Positions 1 to 61,686 of a stretch of 64,000 nucleotides of DNA are shown one piece after another. Below the pieces are notes generated by a model, which did not search any database, was not told where the DNA came from, and saw only the letters and a program-made list of their open reading frames with translations. Made by a program: the position numbers and the translations under genes. The stretch's first letter is position 1. Every line of letters starts with the position of its first letter. The DNA comes from Acestrorhynchus altus (Eukaryota; Chordata; Actinopteri; Characiformes; Acestrorhynchidae): assembly GCA_034509495.1 (NCBI GenBank), contig CM067522.1, positions 21,079,935 to 21,143,934 on the forward strand, given 5' to 3'.

Positions 1-450
1 TCCATAACCAGTATGAATTATTCCATAACTGTTATGAATTAGTCCATACCCACTATGAATTATTCCATAACTATTATGAATTAGTCCATAACCAGTATGA
101 ATTATTCCATAACTGTTATGAATTAGTCCATAACCACTATGAATTATTCCATAACTGTTATGAATTAGTCCATAACCAGTATGAATTATTCCATAACTGT
201 TATGAATTAGTCCATAACCACTATGAATTATTCCATAACTGTTATGAATTAGTCCATAACCAGTATGAATTATTCCATAACAGTTATGAATTAGTCCATA
301 ACCACTATGAATTATTCCATAACTGTTATGAATTAGTCCATAACCACTATGAATTATTCCAAAACTACTATGAATTATTCCATAACTACAGTGAAACATT
401 GTACCCATAATGTGGTACCACTATGAATTATTCTGTAACTGATATGAAAC
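1..450. repeat. 42-bp minisatellite (two 21-bp half units)
   Basis: About ten tandem copies of a 42-bp unit made of two alternating 21-bp halves, 'tccataaccactatgaatta' and 'tccataactgttatgaatta', differing at a few bases. The last copies near 361-440 are more diverged. The array is cut by the window start, so its full length is unknown. It lies in the intron 3' of exon e13. Confidence 0.95.
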
Positions 451-1194
451 TAAAAATGAACTTGTGTAGCTTAAAGGTGAGGAGTTGTCAGGGCTTAAAG
501 AGAAGCTCTGCATCTCCAGGCCTCAGATTTGACCGTACTGATGTTATTATGTGTAACTATATCAGCACATGCTTGTTCACGCCTGCTGCATTTCTAATTC
601 CCACACTGCTTCCCTTCCTTCACACACCTCCTAATAGCGGCACGCTGCAGCGAGGCCGAGCAGCACTGCGCCACTTAACGCATCTGAAAGGCTTCATCAA
701 CAAATGGTGGCGACCCAATCTTGAGACAGCGGTACTGTAGCTGTTTCCTGGTAATTGCGACCGCCGTACACAAACACACACACACAGAATCAGGGTCATA
801 ATCAGACGAGACGATGAGCGAGAGTGTTTGTCGTATCTCGCCGTTGAGGATGTTGATTTACGGACTTTGTTGCCAATGAAAACATTTTTCAAAGAGAGAC
901 GAGGAGCACAAACACCAACGGGCAAAGCTCCAAAATAACAGCAACATCCCTGGCAGTGCCAATCGTCTGGCGAGCGTCTCCCGCCCACCTCGCCACTGAT
1001 TCTCTGGAAGAATGAAGTTACACACAGGCGTCGGAAAGGACATTCTGTAAGGTATGGACAATGAAGTGCATTTCAAAGTCCTTCTACTTGATACACAAAA
1101 AAGCAAACATTTATTTTAACATTTATTCATTGAGAACCAACATGAACTCTTAGAACCTGAGATCCATGCCATGCCATTTTCTAGGCTTCATAAC

Positions 1195-1510
1195 TCATAA
1201 CTCATAGCTTCCAGTGCATGTTTACTGCTCTGTCCACATGTACATGATCAACCTGTATACAGACTCTGACTGATCAAAGAGAGGGGGCGGGGCTGATGAT
1301 CAACCTGTATACAGACTCTGACTGATCAGAGAGAGGGGGCGGGGCTAATGATCAACCTGTATACAGACTCTGACTGATCAGAGAGAGGGGGCGGGGCTAA
1401 TGATGTCACTGACCCAGAGTTAAAGAGGCAAAAGAGGGGCTGATTGCTCTCTTTCTTTGCTCAGACAGTGCTGAAATTTCATAATAAGAGTCCTGAGACA
1501 GGATAATACT
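1195..1510 (+). repeat. Dispersed element with 52-bp GC-box minisatellite, copy A (3 units)
   Basis: Left flank 'ccagtgcatgtttactgctc', then three 52-bp units at 1246-1401, each holding 'gagagggggcggggctgat' or close variant. The right flank runs through 'tctctttctttgctcagaca' to 'aataagagtcctgagac'. The same left and right flanks surround copies B and C, so the minisatellite sits inside a dispersed element. The type of element is not recognised. Confidence 0.88.
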
Positions 1511-2189
1511 GGTAAATTCATAATTGTCAAAAAATTCTAGAGCACATTCAGGTTGTTTTTTATTTCATTTTATCATATCATTACAAATAATTCTTGCATT
1601 TTCATCTCAATTTGCGACAGTATTTCTGAGATGCATTTGGTGCTTATAAGCAAAAAAAAAAGTACACATAAATATTGAAATTCATTCAGATATTTAAATT
1701 CTCTTATTTAACATCTCAAATGAAGAACAGCCTATGATCTCCTGAAAATAACAATAACCTCTTCTAGGAATGTCTCAGACACTAGGATACCACATCTCTG
1801 TTCCAATACTCACCTACAACAGCACAAGAAAAGCTGAAACAGACACAAACTCAGGAACTCTAGCTGAAATGTGGACACGGTTCGGGGAAGAGTGGTCTAT
1901 ACTGTGCACACTCTCCTTTCCGTTGATAATACTTTGGGTGCTTTTCACTTCTACACTCCGCTTCATGTTCATCATATAATAATGATGAATTTTTCTTTCC
2001 CAAATGAGTGTGAAAAGCACTAGCTGGGAGTCTTTTGGCTGAAAGGTGGTTTAAACAGCTGAAAGGTCTGAGTGCTGATGAGAATAAAATGTGTCCATTT
2101 GGCTTCATTCCCAGTTCTATCACCACTCGTGTCTTTTGTTCCTTTACTTTTGCACATTCTCAGACAGCTATCTAAAAGGATTTGTACTC

Positions 2190-3065
2190 AAAATGCAATT
2201 AAAATTCCACACGGAAAACATCCTGCCTTATTACAAACATCAGGTGTCCTCCGACACTCGATGGACAATGCATGTTGTCCTTGACCTTTGTGTGGGCATA
2301 CAATAAAAGGAAGTGTCAGGACAACGACCCTAAGCATGCAAGTCATTCAACCAAACAATTGTCCCAGATCAGAATCTCAAGGGATTGTGGGTCATGCAGC
2401 AAGACAATGACCCTAAGCACATGAGTCACTCAACCAAAGAATGATAAAAGGTGAGTAAAGTGGAATGACCCAGTCAAGGTCCTGATCTTAATTCAATAGA
2501 AATGTTGTGGAAGGACCTAAGGAACAGTTGGTGGAAACAAACCAACATAACAGAGTTGTCCTCCAATGTTCGACAGTCGATGCATGATGTCCTTGACCCT
2601 TGTTTGGGCGAATAATAAAGGAAAATGTCACAAAATCTGTCCCTGACCTGAATCTCAAGAGATTGTGGGTCACGCAGCAAGACAATGACCCTGTGCATGC
2701 AAGTCGTTCAAACGAAGAATGGTAAAAGTGAATGGTCCAGTCAAAGTCCTGACCTTAATTCAATGGACAATTCAAAATAAATGGGCTGCAGCTGTTGAAA
2801 TTCCACACACAAAACATCCTGCTTTATTACAAATATTAGGCAAAGTGTTGTCCAACATTTGAAGGACAATGCATGTTGTCCTTACCCTTTGATGTTCGCC
2901 CTGAAAAGATCCTTTTGGTTTAAATGAGAAGCATTATGTTTGGAGAAAGTTTGTGAAACATGGTGGTGGTAGGATCAGGGTTTGGGCTCACTTTGCTGCT
3001 TGTGTTTACCATCATTAATGGAACAATGAATTTCGATGGACTATTCCTGTTGTCCTTCACCTGTG
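2190..3065 (+). mobile_element. Scrambled Tc1-like transposon fragments
   Basis: The region repeats decayed pieces of a Tc1-like transposase gene. Around 2385-2420 and 2665-2700 are two versions of the QQDNDP(K)H block ('gcagcaagacaatgaccct'). Around 2470-2520 is the SxDLNSIEMLWKDL block that ends the DDE domain. Around 2955-3000 is the HGGGRxxVW block that in an intact element comes before both. Order is therefore disturbed and several segments are duplicated. All frames are broken; no functional transposase is possible. Confidence 0.8.
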
Positions 3066-3689
3066 CCTGGACATCCAAAATGACAAATGGTGACAGATAT
3101 TTCGCATTTTATTTATCAAACATATCCAAAGGCTTCTTCAATGGAAGCTGGCAGCAGAACAAGGGACGGATCAAACGGTTTTCTGGACTTAAGAAGAAAG
3201 GGTCCATATTCTTCTTTTTGAACGTTTCTCTTTTAGAGCTTCGGGGAGTATGTTGTTTCCTTTCCAGACGATACCACAGGCAAGAGAACACACACATGCC
3301 CACATCAAACACCTAAAGGATCGGCACGTTCCTGGATCACGGCACGGGCAGCAGCAGGAGAAGAAAAGACGCTTTCATGTGTGCGTTGGTGGAGATGGAG
3401 AAGGATGCACTGGAACAGGGGCAGGAAATGAATCTTAAACACCAGAAAACAGCCTGAAATCCCAACTAACCGCTTAGACGCCAAGCTATTGCTGACTTAT
3501 CTGAATGCGGCTCCTTGCCACCCTCTGCCAGGGTGAAGATGTGGGAGAGCTGTGAAACAGCTCAGGCCCAGAGCACTTTGTTTGCACTGTAGGCGAAAAA
3601 GTCAGGACATGGTTGGCGACACTAACAGGACTTCATTCCACATGTCTTTACACATTCCACATTGTGATTATTAGATGAGCATTACAAAC

Positions 3690-3765
3690 GAACCTGGATA
3701 CCATAGCAACCACTTAGAAATCACCTAGCAACATCACACACACACATATATATATTGTATTGTAC
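3690..3765. repeat. 'ccatagcaac' repeat fragment and short (CA)n(TA)n
   Basis: A short stretch, 'gataccatagcaaccactta', of the same low-complexity family as the longer tracts at 30190-30785 and 58378-58570, followed by a short CA/TA run. Confidence 0.5.
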
Positions 3766-5655
3766 ATAGTTCCGCATCAAAGCAGTGTGTATGGAGGTAG
3801 AAAGACATTGCGAATTTAAGCGTGAAACAGCCTGACCAGCCTGCACCTGCTTCCTTCAGACAACAAACAGCCGGCAACCCTCCACTGGGTCAGAACCCAG
3901 ATCCCCTACCTCCATCCAACTGACTCACATGTCCCAAACTTCCCCTTTCTGCCTCGCCTCAAACACAAACCCGAAGTCCGACCTCCATCCGGCACTGCAT
4001 ATGGACGATGCTGTGGACCATCACTGCAGCAGACACAACCTTCAAGCTGAGAACACAGCACGAGAGATGAAAGCTCATTTGCATGAAAGGCCAGAAGTGG
4101 CCCAGACTCTTAATAACAGGCTTTAGAACTTAATAACCGGTTCGACAAATCATCACGAGGAGCTTTCAGGACCCTGGCTTGCGTAGGGTGTGATCGGCTG
4201 GACAGTGCGAATTACAGTCGTGGTTAGACTCTGATCCCTGGAATGATAACTTTTACAGCAAAGGGCTTCTGGTGTATATAAACGTAATGTGATTTTATTC
4301 CAACTCCTTTGATGTTCCAAGCATTTCCATTGGTCCATTTCTCATGAAACGTTCAAATGATGCAAATCAAACTGCAGCTGGTGCTACATGGAGTTATGGA
4401 GAGTATCTGCGGGGCTCTCCTATCCGCCCTGGCTTATTGCATCTCCTGGTTTCCAACGCTGTGTTCTCGGCTCACTAAACACATTATGAGCAGAATTGTA
4501 TCGATCCTGTAAACGGTTCTATTGGTTCTCTGCAAATGAAATTAATTGGAACAACCTAATTAGTAGGTCTGAATACAATGGCCTGCATGCATGAGGTCAG
4601 GCTTCCCGGCTTCAGTCATTGGTTTAACAGTAATGGCAGAAGAAGAGTCCGCCTCGGTTGCATAAGAGGTTTCATCTAAGGCGTGGAGAGTTTTGGACAC
4701 CAGACTAAAAAGAGTGGTGCAAACAGACTGTAGGAAACCACCTCTGCTCTGAATGGGGAAAAAACCAGAACCATCTTGACCCTATTCCAGCATGGGGTGT
4801 TCTGCTCGTTCACAGTCGAAACAGTCGAAGAGGACGTTTTCTTTTGGTCCGGAAGCCAATGTAGGGGAACTGAAGGGAGGGGTGTTGTCACGGTGTTGAA
4901 CTCAGTACCAGTCATTCAGCTGTTGTTTTCTAGAACCGCCCTTCACCAAAATAAGGTTACTAAGGTTAGCTAAACTTCCTGATTCTTCTGTGGTGGCGAC
5001 AGAGCAGGGCAGCTTCTTCCATCTCATGCTCCAGAAGCAGAACTGTTCCGAGGTGAAACCTTCCTCGACTGGCCTTTGTTATTTTTGTCCATGGGTTGGG
5101 GTAGAGGGGTCCTTTTCAATCAGTGGCATTTTGTCAAACGCGGGGGAGGGGGGTTGGAATCCATCACTGGCCAGTCCGTCACTGGTTCCCACCAACAAGG
5201 ATGAGTTAAACCAGATTAACAGTCAAATACTGATTGATTATTTCAGTCTGAGCATAAAATAAAATACTATGTCCAAAATTTCAAGGAAGAAAACGAATTG
5301 ATCTGTAGACTTTACAGCTAAACTACAACTACCATAATACAATGCGTCCCAAACCCTGAACCCCTTACACTCCCAAAACGGTGTAGATATGAATGCACAG
5401 TTATGTAAATGGAATCCAGATTCCCCCAAACTGTCATTGGTGTTCGTCTTAGGGTGTTTGGTCAGAGGCCTCTGGCCTTAATGCGTAACCATAACGACGT
5501 GTTTTATTTCTGCTGTGACTTTAAGCTCATTTCTTTGTGTTGGGATCGACATAAACACGATAGATCAGGTTTTAATAACTGAGCTCAGTTCACTTTTAAA
5601 TATTTAGTAATAAAAGGTAGTAAATAGTATTAATAGTATTAATCGCCCGACATAC

Positions 5656-55347
<49,692 letters not shown>

Positions 55348-55465
55348 CTGTATATGTCAGGGAGATCAGAGGACATTACACACAGCATTAGTGGTTAATT
55401 AACTACATCACTGTATAAAATCTTTAATGAGACGCAAAAGAAATGAGCACAAGCAGTGGACTGTG

Positions 55466-56012
55466 AGAAGAGAAGAGAAGAGAAGAGAAGAGAAGAGAAG
55501 AGAAGAGAAGAGAAGAGAAGAGAAGAGAAGAGAGAAGAAAAGAGGAGAAGAGAAAAAGAGAAGAGACAAAAAGAGGAGACAAAAGAGAAGAGACAAAAAG
55601 ACAAAAGAGAAGAGAAGAAACAAAAAGAAGAGAAGAGAAAAGAAAAGAGAAAAGTAGAAACAAAAAGAAGAGAAGAGACAAAAAGAGAAGAGAACAGAGG
55701 AAACAAAGAGAACAGAAGAGAACAGAAAAGAAGAGAAGAGACAAAAGATCAAATAAACAAGGGAAGATACAAAAAGAGAAGAGTAGAGACAGAAGAGAAG
55801 AGACTAAAGAGAGAAGAGACAGGAAGAGCAGACACAAAGAGGTGAAATAAACAAGAAAAGAAGAGATGAGATGAGAAAAGAAGAAACGATACAAGGAGAG
55901 AAGACGAGGAGGGAATTAAAACAGAACAGAAATAAAGAAAAAGAGAGCAGGATAACAAGAAAGAGGACGCACAAAGGGGAAAAGAAGAGAAAGAAGAAAG
56001 AAAGGAAGTTGA
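55466..56012. repeat. Polypurine (GAGAA)n minisatellite, about 550 bp
   Basis: Pure (AGAAG)n over roughly 55466-55530, then imperfect purine repeats (aaaagag, agacaaa) to about 56012. The plus strand is almost free of T in the first 200 bp. In the transcribed (minus) sense it is a CTTCT-type polypyrimidine run that starts about 120 nt upstream of the e1 acceptor. ORFs in all frames are artefacts of the repeat. Confidence 0.96.
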
Positions 56013-56593
56013 GGAGAGTGAAGGAGTGTGAGTCTGATACCATGAGTCACATGGAGGGTCGACAGTGAGGAGAAGTCAGACAGCATCTATCACAACAGAA
56101 CAGAGACAGACGTGAAAGAGGGAAATGAGGAGGAATGGGTTTTGTTCGGCCGAACTACTGAAGACGGTGTCTGAACATGACGGTAATGGACAGTGTGACG
56201 GGAGACGTCTACTGTGCGATGAGGATGGCGACGATGCAGACGGACTCAGAGAGGAAGAGTTCAAATGTGGCGGTGCTTCACCTCCATTACTGTGCAATTT
56301 GTCGTCCTCGAGTTGTTCTTGAAAAGAGAATAACAGATGCATATTCATTAGCAGGACACAGACATGTTCACAGACAGCTGCATGACCTTCCCTATTAAAG
56401 AAAAGTGAGGGTCACACCAGCTTCAGAGCTTCAGCCTCAATATCTCCAGCCTTCCAACGTGCCAGCAGTGGATGTTGTGGTCTTGGTCTTGTGGACCAAG
56501 TTACAACTAAACCACATTACAGAGATCGGAGAAGGTGGCATTAAAGGGGTCCAAAATCCTGATCTTCAACCATAAAGCATCCAAATGACATAT

Positions 56594-57015
56594 ACACCAA
56601 TCAGCCATGACATTATAACCTTCTACATTCACTGTCCCTTCTATCAGCTCCTCTGACCACACAGGAGCACTTTGTGGTCCATCTCTTTCTCTGCAGACTT
56701 TATTCTCCTCCTTTCAGCCTGATCTTCAATGATCAGGACTCCACAGGACCACCACAGAGCAGATATTATGTGGGTGGTGGGTCATTCACAGCACTGCAGT
56801 CACACTGACATGGTGGTGGTGTGTTAGTGTGTGTTGCTGACACAGCAGTGCTGCTGGAGTGTTTAAACCCCTCAGGGTCACTGGTGGAAATCCAAACAGA
56901 TGAGCTTCTGCCTCGAGGTTGAGGGTCTCATAGAGTGGACAGTGAGTGGACACAGTGTTTAAACACTCCATCAGCACTGCTGTGTCTGATCCACTTGCAC
57001 CAGCGCAACACACAC
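56594..57015. mobile_element. Palindromic family P, copy
   Basis: Starts 'accaatcagccatgacatta' 'taaccttctacattcactgt'. It contains 'ggtcattcacagcactgcag', 'acactgacatggtggtggtg', 'cagtgctgctggagtgttta', and, after a short centre, 'tgtctgatccacttgcacca'. It is a compact near-palindrome. Confidence 0.8.
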
Positions 57016-57187
57016 TAAGGTCTCTTACTGGTGTGGCACAACATAGTTGCCCAGACTGGGAACTGAACCCCAGTCTCCCACATGGTTTGGTGGCTCACTG
57101 CTGATGTTGCACCACACCAACACCCTCGGCTCCGTTAGTGAACTTTTTCTATTAGTGAGACACCTTTTGTTCCAGTTGATAAGCTCT

Positions 57188-57188
57188 T

Positions 57189-57228
<40 letters not shown>
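57188..57228. repeat. (CT)n microsatellite
   Basis: About 20 CT repeats. Confidence 0.97.
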
Positions 57229-57231
<3 letters not shown>

Positions 57232-57864
57232 ATGAAGAGCTTTCTGCATTAAACCCTAAATAAAGGGAGAAAAACGGCGGAGGGAAGCAGGCAGCTGACG
57301 CATCAAAAGCTCGACGGTTGTGTGGCGTTTCATTGTGTTTAAGCACTAAGTGCTTTATTTCCCAAAGCCTGGATGAACACCAAGCACGGAGAGGCGGGTG
57401 CTGAACATCAGGGGGAACTTCATAGGCCTTTGCGCTCCTACACATTCAAATCCGTTTCGCAGTTACGACTTTTCACTGAATAACGCTGCAACAATGAAAT
57501 TATTTTACTACAACATCACTGCGTCTTATCTCCAGGGGGGTGTGGGAATGTAAATACTTAACAATGTGCATCATGAAGATGAGACAATAGGCCTTCTATG
57601 AGTTATAATGCGACTGCACTGTTCCAACGCAACGGTTCTCAAACATCCAGCACCGATCAACGGCCCACTTCGTGTCACCTAGCACACTCCCTCCACCCCC
57701 ACACTCTTTCCAGTAAAAGTTCCTCAACAGTTCCTGGCTAGTACGCAGAAGAACAAAGGACCACTCAATCACCATTTGTACCCCACACAGGAATTTGTCC
57801 TTGGCATTTGAACCCGGCCGTGCAGAGAACACACACGTAGACACACGAGTGTCCAGGCCTGTTA

Positions 57865-58345
57865 GTCATGGGGAAAAGTGAGGACACCCCATGAACATCT
57901 TTGACTTGAACATATTTAATTACATGGACATTTGGACATATATGGAAATATGGACCGAAGGAATGTCATCATTTGTAACTAAACATCAATGTAATTAATA
58001 GAAGGTTTCCAAGAACCGTCTACCATCTCTGACATCGACTGGAAGAATGACTCTCTTATGTTCTCCTCAAGCCCCCTCTGATACAATAAAGATCTCATAG
58101 TGGTTTCTATGATGGAGAGATCTCCACACCCTGCTGCAGCAGAGCAGCCTCAAACCATCACACTCCCACCACCATGCTTCACAGCTGCTATGAGCTTCTT
58201 CTGCTCAAAAGCTGTGTTTGGTGTCTTCTGTTACTGTGTCCAAATAAGTCAACTTTGGATTCATCTGTCCAAAGCACATTGTTCCGGAGGTCCTGCTCTT
58301 TGTCTAGATGTTACCTGGAGAACTTTGGTCTTGCCTTGATTGTTG
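57865..58345 (-). mobile_element. Tc1-like transposon remnant, family T1, reverse copy
   Basis: 'gtgaggacaccccatgaaca' near 57880 is a terminal block shared with 40025. Reversed DDE-domain DNA follows: 'agatctccacaccctgctgc' (GCGDL), 'caccaccatgcttcacagct' (KHGGG) and 'ttggattcatctgtccaaag' (WTDES). The N-terminal half is missing. Confidence 0.83.
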
Positions 58346-58377
58346 TTTGTGTCTTTCTTTCTGGTCTGTTTTTAGAG

Positions 58378-58575
58378 TGACCTTTTAGCATAGGATACCA
58401 TAGCAACTACCTAGCAACCCCTTAATAACACCATAGCAACCACTTGGGATACCATAGCAACTAGTAAGCATCTACCTCGGATGCCAGGGCAACTGCTTGG
58501 AAACCACCATAGCAGTCACATGGCAACAGCATGGCAGCCACATGGAATACCACAGCAACCACTTTAGCTATGGCA
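58378..58575. repeat. 'ccatagcaac' degenerate repeat
   Basis: About 200 bp of 'accatagcaaccacttggga' type blocks, the reverse-complement polarity of the tract at 30190-30785. Confidence 0.8.
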
Positions 58576-59194
58576 CAAACATAATCAAAGCACCATCTTT
58601 ATCTTCATCATGAGGCTCTTTTTTAACACCAACATGAAGATCCGCTCGGTATCATCCGATACTCTGCTTTAAGAGACTCTGATCAGGACATCCCTACCAC
58701 TGCATCGGGGAAAGAATGGGAATGAAGAGAGAGAAATCGTGGTTGAGAATAAGAATAAGAGGGCGAGTCGGAGGCACATCATCCTCGTCGTCTCCAAAAA
58801 GGTACACAGAGACACTGATGTCAGTTTTTGACGTGTGTCAGCTCCTAGAACTTTAGCAGTTTGATGGCCAAAAGCACCTAGAATAACAAAATCCTGCAGA
58901 GCAGTGAGCGTGTGGTCAGTAAGCCACACTGAGCCTGGATGTGTGGAGGCGTCTGAGGGCAGTTAAGGTGTATTCCTGATCATCACTTCAATCCAGGACT
59001 TTTTCTGTACTTATAAAAGAAAGGATCATTGTATCTTGGGTTCTGTTTCCTTTTTTGGTAAGAATTCGCTGACAATTAGAAACTTTTAATCTGTAAGCAA
59101 CTCCACTTTAGGTCCTGGTGTTCAGTCTCGCTTTCAGGTCATGGTAGGTTGATGTTTGGGGTTTTGTAATCAATATTCAGTAGCCAAGACCAGG

Positions 59195-59560
59195 TGACAG
59201 TAAAGCGTCGGGTTTAACGCAACATGTCAGACGTCTCTGCATGGAGTTGTAGAGGTTCCTAATGGTGTCCTGTGATGATCCATCCCATGCAGCTTGAATG
59301 TTCTCACTCAGTTCTGCAGATGGTGTGGTAGGGGTGGAGTGTTGATAGAGCGTCCAATAGCGTCCACACGTTTTCAATCAGGGACAGGTCTGGAGATGAG
59401 ACCGACCACGGTGTAGTATCTGTGTCTTCAAGACGAGATCTTGAGATGGCAGCAGTGTGTGAACGAGCATCGTCCTGTTGGAAACTGGCACCGGAGTGTG
59501 TGTTCAGAAAAGGTAGAACCACTGGTTGCAGAACCTCATTAATGTAACGTTGGTCTGTTA
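59195..59560 (-). mobile_element. Tc1/mariner-like remnant, family T2, reverse copy
   Basis: The minus strand encodes LPFLNTHSGASFQQDDARSH, then RSRLEDTDTTPWSVSSPDLS, LIENVW and SMQRRLTCCVKPDA in order. Only the C-terminal half of the DDE domain is present, with stops. Confidence 0.83.
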
Positions 59561-59599
59561 AAGTGTCTGGAATGAAGAATAAAGATGATCTGGCACTGT

Positions 59600-59870
59600 G
59601 TGAAATTAAGGGTTCTTCAAAGGTTCTTTAGTACCTAGGGTCCTCTGTAGAACCTTTTGGTTTCTACTATTATTACAAGTTTGTAACAATAGTAGAACCA
59701 TTCTGGTGTCATTCAAAACCCTTTTCAAAAAGGCTCTTCAGTGAACTCACCGGCAATCTGAAGAACCATTTGTTGAAGCAAAGAAGCCTTTATTCACATA
59801 AATGGTTCTTGGGAGTGTTCATGGTTCTATATAGAACCATTTTCCTTTATTTTCCAGAAGCACCCTTAAG
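59600..59870. repeat. 'agaacc(a/t)ttt' palindromic repeat
   Basis: Repeated 'ggttcttcaaagg', 'agaaccattt' and 'ggttctatatagaaccattt' blocks in both polarities, typical in look of a small palindromic non-autonomous element. The centre includes the near-perfect inverted pair 'gtttctactattattacaag' / 'cttgt..aacaatagtagaac'. Confidence 0.65.
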
Positions 59871-60164
59871 CACCCCCATTTTTAAGAATCTATTAGTGTT
59901 AGAAGTTAGAAGTATTAGTACCAAAACTTCTCAAATCCTGTTTTCCAACGTGAGCCAAAACACAGTGAAGTGCAAATGAAATAATAAATAAATAAATAAA
60001 AATAAAATAAAAGAGACAACAAATAAAACAGACCTTTATGTGACCAGACAGTTACACAAACCCAGGGCAGACCCTGACCAATGGAGCCGAACTGATGCTT
60101 GCTGCGAACCAAACTGAGGCAGCCGATAATGAAAAGGAGGGAGGCTTCGGGATTTTTACCACCA

Positions 60165-60420
60165 TTTATAAAACAATCAAGGAATATCGTGGCAATCAAA
60201 TCTAATTTGCCCAAACTTTCTTCTACCTTGGATAAGAACAGAGCCAACAACACCTGAGGAGCTGCATTTGTGTATTTTGTGCAGAACTTCAGGTAGAACG
60301 TCTTCCCTGAACAGTAGAGACCTTTACTCCGACAAAAGCAGGAACAAATCCTTGATTTCAGGAGAAACGGTGAATGAGGCGGCGTTCCAATACTTTTGTC
60401 AATGTAGTGTATCTTGGTCG
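60165..60420 (-). mobile_element. Family Q-like fragment, reverse
   Basis: 'gcggcgttccaatacttttg' and 'tcaatgtagtgta' form a terminal block like 'ggcgtcccgatacttttgtc' at 43190. 'cctgaacagtagagaccttt' is the reverse of the family Q 'ctctactgtccagg' block. Confidence 0.55.
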
Positions 60421-60984
60421 ACTGTGTTTGGGGGGAGAGAGAAACGCTACCATTTGTGACGATCAAGAAACAAACCCCTGTGGTCTTGACGTTGTCTGCC
60501 GGTTTCAGTGGGTGGTGCAGAGAGCAGACAGGGCACAGTTGAGTCCGAAAAGCCTCTCCAGCCTTCTCGTCCAGTGCCCTCCACAGAAGAGCCACACCCG
60601 GCAGGCACTACTCTCACTCGGAGTGACTCTTGGAGGAAGGTGGGGGTTTAAGAGTGCACCCCATGTTCCCACAACCCGGCGGAGGGCTCCTGTGGGCATG
60701 GCCAAGCAGGCTGGAGAGCCCTTCACTCATGTTGATGAAACACTGGAAGAGGCTCAAACGTGCCTCTTTAATTACTGAGACCATAAACAAGCTGCTCGAA
60801 ATCAAAAGTTTGGACCACAGTCACCACTTAGCTGCCGCTAAACTGCGGTCGTCTATTAATACATTTCCCGACAAACAACGTGGTCTTCTGACGTCTCACA
60901 GAGTGATCTTAAAAATACAGGCGATGATCCTTTTCTGCTTCCGTTATGAGCCTTTATTTGGAACAAAGGTCTTTATACTTTATC

Positions 60985-61425
60985 CTCCTTTCAGACACAG
61001 CAGTGCTGCTGGAGTGTTTAAACCCTTCAGTATCAGAGGTTCTGCAACCTGTGGTTCTACCTTTCCTGAACACACACTCCGGTGCTCTATTCCAACAGGA
61101 CGACGCTCGTCCACACACTGCTGCCGTCTCAAGATCTCGTCTTGAAGACACAGATACTACGCCGTGGTCGGTCTCATCTCCAGACCTGTCCCTGATTGAA
61201 AATGTGTGGATGCTATTGGACGCTCTATCAACACTCCACCCCTACCACACCATCTGCAGAACTGAGTGAGAACATTCAAGCTGCATGAGATGGATCATCA
61301 CAGGACACCATTAGGAACCTCTACACCTCCATGCAGAGACGTCTGGCGTGTTGCGTTAAACCCGATGCCGTCCTGAGAGACACCACTTCTGTATGAGTTG
61401 ATCAATAAATATTGATCCTGATCAC
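60985..61425 (+). mobile_element. Tc1/mariner-like remnant, family T2, fused to a family P fragment
   Basis: 60993-61025 is a family P half-motif ('cagtgctgctggagtgttta'). From about 61040 the T2 transposase C-terminal half follows: LPFLNTHSGALFQQDDARPH, TAAVSRSRLEDTDTTPWSVS, SPDLSLIENVWMLLDAL and CCVKPDAVLRDTTSV. Two stops interrupt it. It is the best-preserved T2 segment here. Confidence 0.85.
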
Positions 61426-61628
61426 TTTTATCTTCATTCCCAACAGCACTGCAATCCCACACGTCCTTCTGGGTGCAACTATTTATTTGATAAGTGTACT
61501 TTAGTAACTGAGCTGTAAATCTGGTATAAAATAAACTTCTATTGTAAAAGATTATTAAGGGGTCTTTGCTCTTGAGAGCCAATTGCTGCCTGTGTCAACC
61601 AGCTTGGCCTAAAGCTCATTCCTTTCAA

Positions 61629-61629
<1 letters not shown>

Positions 61630-61684
<55 letters not shown>
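61630..61684. repeat. (CA)n microsatellite
   Basis: About 27 CA repeats. Confidence 0.97.

Positions 61685-61686
<2 letters not shown>

Larger units (their letters stand above)
1..5655 (-). other. Intron downstream of e13 (continues past the window)
   Basis: Holds the 1-450 minisatellite, GC-box element copy A and the scrambled Tc1 pieces. 450-1190, 1510-2190, 3065-3690 and 3765-5655 look like single-copy intron sequence, with no exon I can support on either strand. I searched the minus strand for the expected next KSR2 exon (activation segment through APE) and did not see it. Confidence 0.7.

Noticed and set aside
1..440. Possible CRISPR-like repeat array
   Set aside because: Repeats are contiguous with no unique spacers and the setting is a vertebrate intron; it is a minisatellite.
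1246..1401. GC-box array as the promoter of a gene
   Set aside because: No first exon or CpG-island-sized region nearby, and the same array sits in other copies of a dispersed element inside introns.
55424..55894. Long ORFs on both strands
   Set aside because: Open frames forced by the (GAGAA)n polypurine tract; Lys/Arg/Glu or Ser/Leu/Phe-only products.
59915..60595. 226-codon minus-strand ORF
   Set aside because: Low-complexity Leu/Phe/Tyr end from an AT-rich tract and overlap with a family Q-like fragment; no recognisable domain.
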